Assembly (NCBI RefSeq): GCF_003054285.1
Contig: NZ_QBKS01000002.1
Span: 938,501-1,002,500, forward strand
Length of the DNA stretch: 64,000 nt
DNA from: Litoreibacter ponti
GTDB taxonomy: Bacteria; Pseudomonadota; Alphaproteobacteria; Rhodobacterales; Rhodobacteraceae
Reading direction: 5' to 3'
Positions 25,377 through 32,986 of this stretch are shown one piece after another (the stretch's first letter is position 1; each line of letters starts with the position of its first letter). A program made the position numbers and the translations under genes. Under the pieces are notes generated by a model. It had not been told where the DNA came from, searched no databases, and worked only from the letters and a program-made list of their open reading frames with translations.

Positions 25377-25842
25377 CCATCTGCGTCACAACGGCTCCGA
25401 ATTCCTGCGCGATATCGACCGCGAACCCGGCCTCGTCCGCTTGCAGCGGCTCCAAGGTCGCGAATTGGCTGTCGAGCAGGGAGACCGGCATGAAATGCCC
25501 CTCACGCTTCGACATACGCGCCTCTATGACTGCGCGGCTGCCCGCGAGATGGGCAAAGATCGTCTCTGGGCACGCGGCGCGGATGCGGTCGCGGTAGGCG
25601 CGCTTCAGGGCCGAACATCCAACGAGTGTCGCGCCATCCGCCTCCGCCAGGGCCGCGCCAACCTTGTCGAGCCACGGCGCGCGATCCTCGTCATTCAGGG
25701 GCACCCCGGCGGCCATCTTGTCGATGTTGCTTTGCGGGTGCAGATCGTCGCCGTCGAAATAGCGCGCGTTCAATTCCTCCGCTACGGCGGTCCCGACCGA
25801 GGACTTACCGCAGCCCGCGACCCCCATGACGATGACCTTCAT
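25345..25842 (-). CDS. gntK: Gluconokinase
   Basis: 165 residues of the small P-loop gluconokinase family. The Walker A loop 'GVAGCGKSS' is at 7-15, 'FDGDDLHP' near 34, 'GVPLNDEDRAPWL' near 50, and 'LVGCSALKRAYRD' near 80; these are family hallmarks. It phosphorylates D-gluconate to 6-phosphogluconate. The ATG at 25842 overlaps the stop of the SDR gene (ATGA); a longer upstream frame lies inside that gene. Last gene of the three-gene minus-strand operon with the SDR and GlcG-like protein. Confidence 0.94.
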   Translation of the reverse strand: MKVIVMGVAGCGKSSVGTAVAEELNARYFDGDDLHPQSNIDKMAAGVPLNDEDRAPWLDKVGAALAEADGATLVGCSALKRAYRDRIRAACPETIFAHLAGSRAVIEARMSKREGHFMPVSLLDSQFATLEPLQADEAGFAVDIAQEFGAVVTQMATRLAAGLGG

Positions 25843-26603
25843 CACAGCGACGCCGTGATCCCACCATCGACATAAAGCGTGTGCCCATTCACGAAGCTCG
25901 ACGCTGCGGAAGACAGGAAGATGCAGGCGCCGACCAGCTCGTCGACATTTCCCCAGCGCCCCGCGGGTGTGCGTTTTTCCAGCCATGTGGTGAATTCGGG
26001 ATCTGCCACCAGCGCCGCATTGAGCGGCGTGTCGAAATAGCCCGGCGCGATCGCGTTGCATTGCAGACCGTGCTTGGCCCAATCCGTGGCCATACCCTTG
26101 GTCAGGTTTCCGACCGCGCCCTTGGTCGCCGTGTAGGGCGCGATTCCGGGGCGGGCCAGCGCGGTTTGCACGGACGCGATGTTAATGATTTTGCCCGCCT
26201 TACGGTTAATCATATGCCGCGCGACGGCCTGACCGACGTGGAACACGGAGGCGATGTTGGTCTGCAGCAGCGTCTCGAACGCATCCGCCGGGAAGTTCTC
26301 CAGCTCTGTCCGGTGCTGCATTCCTGCGTTGTTCACCAGGATGTCGATCGCGCCAGTCGCTGCCTCGAAATCATCGACCGTTTTGCGCACCGCATCGTGG
26401 TCGGTCGCGTCAAAAACCAGCGTGTGCGGCGTGTCGAGATCGACCGCCGCCTTTGCCAGCTTTTCGGCATTCCGCCCGTTCAGGATGACCTCGGCCCCGG
26501 CCTCTTTCAGGCCTTTTGCCAATGCGTAACCGATGCCTTGCGAAGACCCGGTGACAAGCGCCCGCTTGCCGGTAAGATCGAAAAGGGCTGTGCCTTGGGT
26601 CAT
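25842..26603 (-). CDS. SDR oxidoreductase, gluconate 5-dehydrogenase-like
   Basis: 253 residues. Classical SDR: 'TGSSQGIGYALA' for NAD(P) near residue 18, 'NNAGMQHR' near 91, and a 'YTATKGAV' Tyr-x-x-x-Lys catalytic pair near 157. 'RTPAGRWGNVDELVGACIFLSS' near the end is common in gluconate 5-dehydrogenases (Gno/IdnO). Overlap with gntK strongly supports a role in gluconate or ketogluconate interconversion. Exact substrate is inferred from context. Confidence 0.87.
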   Translation of the reverse strand: MTQGTALFDLTGKRALVTGSSQGIGYALAKGLKEAGAEVILNGRNAEKLAKAAVDLDTPHTLVFDATDHDAVRKTVDDFEAATGAIDILVNNAGMQHRTELENFPADAFETLLQTNIASVFHVGQAVARHMINRKAGKIINIASVQTALARPGIAPYTATKGAVGNLTKGMATDWAKHGLQCNAIAPGYFDTPLNAALVADPEFTTWLEKRTPAGRWGNVDELVGACIFLSSAASSFVNGHTLYVDGGITASL

Positions 26604-26621
26604 TGGGTTTTCCTTTAAATA

Positions 26622-27041
26622 TTAACCTGGTTGCGCGTCGATCGCTGCAAGCGCAGCACTGGCGACCGCGATGTCTTGGTCGCCCGTTCCCGAGCCGACG
26701 CCGATGCCGCCGACGCACTGTCCGTGCAATATGATCGGAAGGCCACCGGGCAGCCCAGTGACGTCACCATCTGTTGCCAAACCGATGAAAGATCTGACCT
26801 GTTCGGGGATGCTCGTGCTCTCCGCCCGAATTGACGCCGCCGTGACCGCTTTTGCTCGCGCACTCTTGAGCGATAGGAATTTTGCCCCACTCATGCGTAG
26901 CTCAGCGAGGGTCACTCCGCTGGTATCGACGATAACGATGCACTGGGGTTGGCCGATAGTCTCGGCCTCGGCGACCGCCGCCTGAAGCATGGCGAGCACC
27001 GCTGTGTGGGTAAGCTCCAAACTCGCGCGAACATGTGCCAT
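26622..27041 (-). CDS. GlcG/HbpS-like (DUF336) heme-binding family protein
   Basis: 139 residues from the ATG at 27041. The C-terminal signature 'GGLPIILHGQCVGGIGVGS' then 'DQDIAVASAALAA' is diagnostic of the GlcG/HbpS family, small oligomeric proteins found in glycolate and sugar-acid operons, some of which bind heme. It is the first gene of the operon with the SDR (18-base gap) and gntK. No signal peptide, so cytoplasmic. Function in sugar-acid clusters is not well established. Confidence 0.85.
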   Translation of the reverse strand: MAHVRASLELTHTAVLAMLQAAVAEAETIGQPQCIVIVDTSGVTLAELRMSGAKFLSLKSARAKAVTAASIRAESTSIPEQVRSFIGLATDGDVTGLPGGLPIILHGQCVGGIGVGSGTGDQDIAVASAALAAIDAQPG

Positions 27042-27120
27042 GCGGGACCTTTCAGGTTTGACCGGACTGCGTGTAATCAGTACCATAGTGGCACAAAAAT
27101 TCCTTGCAGGAAAAGAACTT

Positions 27121-28011
27121 ATGTCATTTTTCGAAGCGGTCGATCCAGTTTTCAACTCCTTTGTTATGGGCAATGCGCCGGTCAAACAACTTGCGACCGG
27201 ATTCGACTGGGTCGAAGGTCCCGTATGGTTCGGGGATCACGGCTGCCTGCTCTTTTCGGACATTCCCAACAATCGGATCATGCGGTGGTCGGAGGATGGA
27301 TCCGTGTCAGTGTTCCGCGCGCCTTCGAATTTCTCAAACGGCCACACGCGCGATCATCAGGGCCACTTGATTTCATGCGAACATGGCGCGCGCCGGGTCA
27401 CCCGGACGGAGCATGACGGATCGATCTCTATCATCGCCGACAGCTTCGAGGGCAAACGGCTGAACTCCCCAAATGATGTCGTCGTGAAATCGGATGGGAC
27501 GATCTGGTTTACTGATCCGCATTACGGGATCATGACGAATTATGAAGGGTTCAAGTCCGAGCCGGAGCTTCCATTGCAAGTGTACCGCGTTAACCCTGAG
27601 ACTGGCGAGATTAACGCGATGGTAACCGATATGAACGCGCCTAACGGGCTTGCGTTTTCGCCGTCCGAAGATCTGCTTTATGTCGCGGATACCGGTCGGA
27701 TGTTCACGGACGATCCGCAGCATATCCGGGTCTACGACTGTAGCGCGGATGGTACACTTTCAAATGGGCGCCTGTTCCATACGGTCGCACCGGGCATGGC
27801 GGACGGGTTTCGGATCGATACCGATGGAAACGTCTGGACCAGCGCCGCAGACGGCGTTCATTGCATCGCCCCTGACGGCGCGCTTCTGGGGAAAATATTC
27901 GTGCCTGAATTGGTATCGAACGTGTGTTTCGGCGGGCGTGGGAAGCACCGATTGTTCATTACCGCGACCACGTCTGTGTACGCGATCAACCTTAACCGGC
28001 AAGGTCTCTGA
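27121..28011 (+). CDS. SMP-30/gluconolactonase family protein
   Basis: 296 residues from the ATG at 27121 with AGGAAAAG at 27108-27115; further in-frame upstream codons would overlap the divergent gene. Beta-propeller lactonase motifs include 'EGPVWF', 'FSNGHTRDHQGHLISCEHG', 'SPNDVVVKSDGTIWFTDPHYG', and 'APNGLAFSPSEDLLYVADT'; Glu, Asn and Asp in these positions bind the divalent metal. It should hydrolyse a sugar lactone to the aldonic acid. Together with gntK this gives lactone to gluconate to 6-phosphogluconate. The 3' end overlaps the opposing P1 peptidase gene by 20 bases. Three 60-base lines I counted here run 48-58% GC. Confidence 0.92.
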   Translation: MSFFEAVDPVFNSFVMGNAPVKQLATGFDWVEGPVWFGDHGCLLFSDIPNNRIMRWSEDGSVSVFRAPSNFSNGHTRDHQGHLISCEHGARRVTRTEHDGSISIIADSFEGKRLNSPNDVVVKSDGTIWFTDPHYGIMTNYEGFKSEPELPLQVYRVNPETGEINAMVTDMNAPNGLAFSPSEDLLYVADTGRMFTDDPQHIRVYDCSADGTLSNGRLFHTVAPGMADGFRIDTDGNVWTSAADGVHCIAPDGALLGKIFVPELVSNVCFGGRGKHRLFITATTSVYAINLNRQGL

Positions 28012-28969
28012 AACACGGCAAGAGATCGCCTTCGGCTGGTGTCGCCTCGAACACTGCGCGCGAAATCGCGCGGGCAAGACAGGTCGCAGCCGCATGACCG
28101 ATTTGAGCGAGATCTCCTGTTTTCTGACCATGAGAGACCGCGAAAACCAAATCCCCGTCCATCGGGGTGTGGGATGGGACAATGGCGCGCGCCATCCCGT
28201 CATGTGCCGCGATCGCCAAACGTTTCGCCTGTGATTTGCCCAGCTTCGCGTCGGTCGCAACAATTGCGATGGTGGTGTTTGCACCTTCCTGTGCATCGGT
28301 TTTCAACGGCAGTCTGGTTTCACCATAAGTGCCAGTATCGGCGCCTAAACCGCCGAATTCTTGGTTAATCTCAAACGGTGCTGCCCAGAATTTTCCACCC
28401 GACGTAACCGCCGATCCGACCGGATTTGCAACAACGAGTGCGCCGACGGTCACACCATCATTGAGGGTTAGGGACGCAGAACCGAGCCCTCCTTTCAGAC
28501 GCGCGCACATCGCGCCGACGCCTGCCCCGACACTTCCGAGACTGAATTCATCCGAAAGCTGAGTTAACGCTTTCTCGCCCAGGTCCGCATAAGGATTGCG
28601 GTCCCAATCCTTATCGCCCCCGTTCAGGAGATCAAAGATAATCGCCCCCGGCACGATCGGAACGCGCACGTCCCCGACTGCGAAACCGCGTCCAGTTTTA
28701 CGCAATCCATTTACCACGCCGGAACACGCGTCCAGACCGAAGGCCGACCCACCGGACAACACCAAGGCATCGACGCTTTGCACGGATTTGTCAGGCTCGA
28801 GTAGCGAAAGTTCTCGCGTTCCGGGTGCTCCTCCCATGACGTGAACCGACGCGACAAAAGGCGTATCAGCACTCAGCACCGTGACGCCGGATTTCAGCGT
28901 CGCATCGCTTGAGTTTCCAACCTTCAGACCGGCCACATCCGTGATCAGATTTCGCGGTCCCGGACGCAT
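27992..28969 (-). CDS. P1-family (DmpA-like) aminopeptidase/hydrolase
   Basis: 325 residues from the ATG at 28967-28969, which overlaps the SDR stop in ATGA; an in-frame start nine bases upstream is possible. P1 peptidases cleave themselves to form an active N-terminal nucleophile hydrolase. 'ITDVAGLKVGN' near the N terminus, 'VLSGGSAFGLDA' near 75, 'NPVGSAVTSGGKF' near 185, and 'GANTTIAIVATDA' with the likely nucleophile near residue 235 are typical. Known members act on D-amino acid amides or beta-peptides. Its place at the end of an ALDH-SDR operon facing a lactonase is unusual and suggests an amide-linked substrate. Confidence 0.88.
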   Translation of the reverse strand: MRPGPRNLITDVAGLKVGNSSDATLKSGVTVLSADTPFVASVHVMGGAPGTRELSLLEPDKSVQSVDALVLSGGSAFGLDACSGVVNGLRKTGRGFAVGDVRVPIVPGAIIFDLLNGGDKDWDRNPYADLGEKALTQLSDEFSLGSVGAGVGAMCARLKGGLGSASLTLNDGVTVGALVVANPVGSAVTSGGKFWAAPFEINQEFGGLGADTGTYGETRLPLKTDAQEGANTTIAIVATDAKLGKSQAKRLAIAAHDGMARAIVPSHTPMDGDLVFAVSHGQKTGDLAQIGHAAATCLARAISRAVFEATPAEGDLLPCFRDLAG

Positions 28970-29709
28970 CAGATACACCGTCCACCGTCGACTTCGAGAC
29001 AGACGCCGGTGATCATGGACGCCTCATCCGAGCATAGGAAACTGGCCGCATTTCCGAGGTCTTCCGGCTGCGAAAACCGGCCCAGCGGGATCGTAGACAG
29101 AAACTTTGCCCGCATCTCCGGCGTGTCCTCGCCCATGAAGGATTTCAACAGCGGGGTTTCACCCGCGACGGGGTTCAGCGCGTTCACGCGAACCCCGTCC
29201 GGGGCCAGTTCAATCGCCATCGCGCGGGTCGCGGTGATCATCCATCCTTTGGACGCATTGTACCAATTCAGTCGGGGGCGCGGGCTGACACCAGCGGTCG
29301 ATGCGATGTTCAGAATTGCTCCGGCACCGGCCTTTTTCATTAAGGGAACCATATGCTTAGCCGTCCAAAATACGGACTTGGCATTTACGGCAAGGACCTT
29401 GTCAAAATCCTCTTCGCTGACATCTTCCATCGCCTTGGGCAGATGCGTGATGCCCGCATTGTTAACCAAGATATCGATACGACCCCAGGCCGACATCACC
29501 GCGTCTGTCAGCTTGGCCACGTCATCACCGGATGACATGTCGCACGCGCAGGACAGCGCACCAACTTCCTCGGCCATAGTCTGCGCCGCCTCGCTATTGA
29601 TATCCGCGATCATGACCTTCGCGCCCTCGGTCAGAAATTTCGCGACGATGCCCGCCCCGAAACCCGACGCACCGCCGGTCACGATAGCGGTATTACCTTG
29701 TAATCTCAC
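28969..29709 (-). CDS. SDR family oxidoreductase (3-oxoacyl-ACP reductase-like)
   Basis: 246 residues from a GTG at 29707-29709 with GGGAGGG about seven bases upstream. Classical SDR features: 'TGGASGFGAGI' near 11, 'NNAGITHLP' near 85, 'STAGVSPRPRLNWYNASKG' with Tyr and Lys near 150, and a C-terminal 'EVDGGRCI'. This subgroup is common in catabolic clusters for sugars and aromatic compounds. The product may oxidise a hydroxyl group before or after the neighbouring aldehyde dehydrogenase acts. Substrate unknown. Confidence 0.86.
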   Translation of the reverse strand: MRLQGNTAIVTGGASGFGAGIVAKFLTEGAKVMIADINSEAAQTMAEEVGALSCACDMSSGDDVAKLTDAVMSAWGRIDILVNNAGITHLPKAMEDVSEEDFDKVLAVNAKSVFWTAKHMVPLMKKAGAGAILNIASTAGVSPRPRLNWYNASKGWMITATRAMAIELAPDGVRVNALNPVAGETPLLKSFMGEDTPEMRAKFLSTIPLGRFSQPEDLGNAASFLCSDEASMITGVCLEVDGGRCI

Positions 29710-29736
29710 AGCTTAACCCTCCCTAGCGCCTCGAAA

Positions 29737-31191
29737 TTATCCATGTTTTGCAGCGACGGTCTTGAGCGCCGAGAAGCCATAAAGCGCCTCGAAACCCTTT
29801 TCGCGGCCGTGTCCGGACAAGCCCGTCCCGCCAAAGGGCAATTCGACCCCACCGCCGGCCCCGTAGTTGTTCAAAAAGACCTGGCCGGAGCGAAGCGCCT
29901 TCGCCAGCCGCATCTGACGCGCGCCGTCGCGCGACCAGACCGACGCCACGAGCCCGTATTGTGTGCCATTTGCAATTGCGAGCGCTTCTGCCTCGTCGTC
30001 GAATGGGATCACGACTTGCACGGGGCCGAAAATCTCGTCCTGTGCCAAGACGTGGGCCGGACTGACGCCCGCGAACAGGACCGGAGCGACGTAGTGACCG
30101 CCATCTGGCGCACCTTCGATGATTTGGCCCGAGGCCGCTTTTTCAAGCGAGGATCCTTTCTCCAAAAAACCTTCCACGATCGATTTCTGACGCGCGGAAA
30201 TTAACGGACCAACGTCCAGATCTGACATCGCCGGACCGACCTGCAACTCGCCATAGCGCGCCGCCATCCGGTCGAGCACCTCGTCGAAAACGCCGCGCTG
30301 GACGAGAATACGAGAGGAAGCGGAGCAGGTCTGGCCCGCGTTCTGGACGCCTGCATTAACCAAGAAAGGCAACGCCGCATCGATATCTGCGTCGTCGAAG
30401 ACCAGTTGAGGGCTCTTGCCACCCAGTTCCAGAGTCACTGGCACGATGTGCTCGGACGCGTACCTCTGGATCAGCTTGCCGACGCCGACCGATCCGGTGA
30501 AGGAAACATGGTTAATGTCACCATGGGCGGCGAGAGCCGCACCGGCTTCTGCCCCAAGGCCCGGCACTACGTTCAAGGCACCCTCAGGCAGGCCCGCCTG
30601 CCGCGCCAGATCCGCAAAGGCCAAGGCGGTCAGACAGGCTTCTTCTGCCGGTTTCAGGACACAGGCATTCCCCATCGCAAGCGCCGCACCCACGGAACGC
30701 CCGATGATTTGCATCGGGTAGTTCCACGGAATGATATGGCCCGTCACCCCATGCGGCTCGCGCAGAGTGTAGACCGTGTATCCGTCAAGATAGGGGATCG
30801 TTGTGCCATGGACCTTGTCCGCGGCACCCGCGTAGAACTCCAAATAGCGCGCGAGCGCCACTGCGTCGGCTTTGGCCTGCTTCAAGGGCTTGCCGACATC
30901 AAGCGCCTCGAGCCGCGCAAGTCGGTCCGCACTTTCAAGAACCAAGGCGCCCATGCGCGCAAGGATGCGTCCCCGCTCAAAGGCTGCGGCCCGTCCCCAT
31001 TCGCCCTGTAACGCATCGCGCGCCGCGGTGACCGCGCGGTCGATATCCTCGGTCCCGCCCCGCGCGATTTCACAGATCACGTCGCCTGTGGACGGGTCTG
31101 AAAGCTCCAACACTTCGCCGCTTGCGGGATCGACCCACGCGCCGCCGATGAAGCATAAACTCGGGTCGAACCAAAGCTCTTCCACGCCCAT
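29737..31191 (-). CDS. NAD(P)-dependent aldehyde dehydrogenase
   Basis: 484 residues of the ALDH superfamily. 'IIPWNYPMQI' is the cofactor-region motif near 148, 'FTGSVGVGKLI' near 225, the general base Glu lies in 'LELGGKSP' near 250, and the catalytic Cys in 'NAGQTCSASS' near 284. It oxidises an aldehyde to the acid. First gene of the operon with the SDR (27-base gap) and the P1 peptidase, divergent from panB. The N-terminal start at 31191 (ATG) is plausible because 'SLCFIGGAWVDPASGEVLELSDPS' follows the usual ALDH beginning. Confidence 0.93.
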   Translation of the reverse strand: MGVEELWFDPSLCFIGGAWVDPASGEVLELSDPSTGDVICEIARGGTEDIDRAVTAARDALQGEWGRAAAFERGRILARMGALVLESADRLARLEALDVGKPLKQAKADAVALARYLEFYAGAADKVHGTTIPYLDGYTVYTLREPHGVTGHIIPWNYPMQIIGRSVGAALAMGNACVLKPAEEACLTALAFADLARQAGLPEGALNVVPGLGAEAGAALAAHGDINHVSFTGSVGVGKLIQRYASEHIVPVTLELGGKSPQLVFDDADIDAALPFLVNAGVQNAGQTCSASSRILVQRGVFDEVLDRMAARYGELQVGPAMSDLDVGPLISARQKSIVEGFLEKGSSLEKAASGQIIEGAPDGGHYVAPVLFAGVSPAHVLAQDEIFGPVQVVIPFDDEAEALAIANGTQYGLVASVWSRDGARQMRLAKALRSGQVFLNNYGAGGGVELPFGGTGLSGHGREKGFEALYGFSALKTVAAKHG

Positions 31192-31319
31192 TCACCGTCT
31201 CCTTCATGATCTTGCGAGGATGCTATAGGCTGGTCGCCCAAAGGGGAACAGGCACTGGCGCGCACGCGCGGAACTTGCTACGCCCTCTCGCGAAACTGCC
31301 GAAGGAAAGGCACGACCCA

Positions 31320-32144
31320 ATGAGCGCCACTGCCCGCAAGTCCGCCCCGATGCCTCAAGATATTCTTGCGCGAAAGGGGGGAACGCCCCTGGTGAGCCTG
31401 ACGGCCTACACGACGCCGATGGCGCAGATGATGGACGGGATTTGCGACTTTGTGCTGGTGGGCGACAGCGTCGGGATGGTGCTGCACGGGCTGCCCTCGA
31501 CCGTGGGCGTAACGATGGAAATGATGATCCTGCACGGCAAGGCCGTTCGGCGAGGCTTGACCACATCCATGCTGGTGATCGACATGCCGTTCGGCTCCTA
31601 CGAAGAAAGCCGCGAGCAGGCATTTCGCAACGCCGCGCGCCTGATGGCGGAGACCGGCGCGGGTGCCGTGAAGCTGGAAGGCGGGCGCGAGATGGCGGAA
31701 ACGATTGCCTTTCTCGTCGCGCGCGGCATCCCGGTGATGGCGCACATAGGGTTAACGCCCCAGTCGATCAACACGCTTGGCGGATACAAGGTGCAGGGTC
31801 GCGGCGAGGCGGCGCAGGGCCTGAAAGACGACGCGCAGGCGGTGGCCGATGCGGGCGCGTTCGCTGTGGTCCTGGAGAAGACACCGGAAGGTCTTTCGAA
31901 CGACATCACCGCGCAGATCCCGATCCCCACGATCGGCATCGGCGCGTCTGCGGGTTGCGATGGACAAATCCTTGTGGTCGATGACATGCTTGGCCTGTTC
32001 ACCGCGTTCAAGGCAAAATTCGTGAAGCGTTTTGCGCATTTGGGCGACGACGGCCGCAAGGCAATCGAGGCCTACGCGGAAGAGGTCAAGGCGCGGAGCT
32101 TCCCGGGACCAGAGCATGTGTTCGCCGACGAGGCCCCGAAGTGA
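31320..32144 (+). CDS. panB: 3-methyl-2-oxobutanoate hydroxymethyltransferase
   Basis: 274 residues. PanB adds a hydroxymethyl group from methylene-tetrahydrofolate to ketoisovalerate, the first step to pantothenate. Motifs: 'VSLTAYTTPMAQMMD', 'LVGDSVGMVLHG', 'KLEGGREMAE', and 'HIGLTPQSINTLGGYKVQGR'. I chose the ATG at 31320 because GAAGGAAAGG lies at 31301-31310; an in-frame upstream start would lie in the divergent promoter region. Overlaps panC (GTGA). Confidence 0.97.
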   Translation: MSATARKSAPMPQDILARKGGTPLVSLTAYTTPMAQMMDGICDFVLVGDSVGMVLHGLPSTVGVTMEMMILHGKAVRRGLTTSMLVIDMPFGSYEESREQAFRNAARLMAETGAGAVKLEGGREMAETIAFLVARGIPVMAHIGLTPQSINTLGGYKVQGRGEAAQGLKDDAQAVADAGAFAVVLEKTPEGLSNDITAQIPIPTIGIGASAGCDGQILVVDDMLGLFTAFKAKFVKRFAHLGDDGRKAIEAYAEEVKARSFPGPEHVFADEAPK

Positions 32145-32986
32145 GCGTCCCGATCATCCGCACACTTGCGGAGCTGCGCGAGGCGGTCAGCACTTGGAAA
32201 GCCACGGGCGACAGCGTCGGTGTCGTGCCCACGATGGGCGCGTTGCATCAGGGCCATTTGAGCCTTGTTAGGGCCGCCAAGGCGGGCTGCGACCGCGTGA
32301 TCGTCACGATTTTCATTAACCCAAAGCAGTTCAACAACCCCGAGGATTACGAGAAATACCCGCGCACCGAACAGGACGACGCGCGCAAATTGGAGCCGTT
32401 CGAAGTCGACGCAGTCTATGTCCCGGACGGCGCGCAGATGTATCCCGAAGGCTTCAACACGACGGTCTCTGTCGATGGGCTGACGGATGTGCTTTGCGGC
32501 GCGCATCGGCCCGGTCATTTCGATGGGGTCGCGACCGTCGTCTCCAAACTGTTCCTGCAAAGCCAGGCGGACCGGGCGTATTTCGGCGAAAAGGATTTTC
32601 AACAACTGCAGGTCGTCACCCGCATGGCGCGCGATTTGGACATGCCGATCGAGGTCGTAGGATGCCCAACCATCCGGGAGGAAGACGGCCTGGCGATGTC
32701 GTCGCGCAACCTGCTCTTGTCCGACCGCGCACGCACATGGGCCCCGGAGCTGAACGCCGCAATGGAAGAAATGGCCGAAGGCCTGCTGGCAGGCGTCGAC
32801 ATTCAGGAGCTGCGATCGAAGGCTATTGCGCGGATCAAGCGGGCGGGATTCACCGAGGTCGAATATCTAGACCTGCGGGCCTGCGACACGCTTGAAGAGC
32901 TTAACGCACCGACCCGGCCCGCCCGCCTGCTGGCGGCCGCGTGGCTCGCCGGGGTGCGACTGATCGACAACATCGCTGTCGGTTGA
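32141..32986 (+). CDS. panC: Pantothenate synthetase
   Basis: 281 residues from a GTG overlapping the panB stop. It joins pantoate and beta-alanine using ATP. The nucleotidyltransferase HxGH-type box is 'TMGALHQGHLSLV' near residue 29, with 'NPKQFNNPEDYEKYPRT' near 63, 'FGEKDFQQLQV' near 148, and 'MSSRN' near 186. The stop forms the palindrome TGATCA with the stop of the opposing TPR gene. Confidence 0.97.
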   Translation: MSVPIIRTLAELREAVSTWKATGDSVGVVPTMGALHQGHLSLVRAAKAGCDRVIVTIFINPKQFNNPEDYEKYPRTEQDDARKLEPFEVDAVYVPDGAQMYPEGFNTTVSVDGLTDVLCGAHRPGHFDGVATVVSKLFLQSQADRAYFGEKDFQQLQVVTRMARDLDMPIEVVGCPTIREEDGLAMSSRNLLLSDRARTWAPELNAAMEEMAEGLLAGVDIQELRSKAIARIKRAGFTEVEYLDLRACDTLEELNAPTRPARLLAAAWLAGVRLIDNIAVG

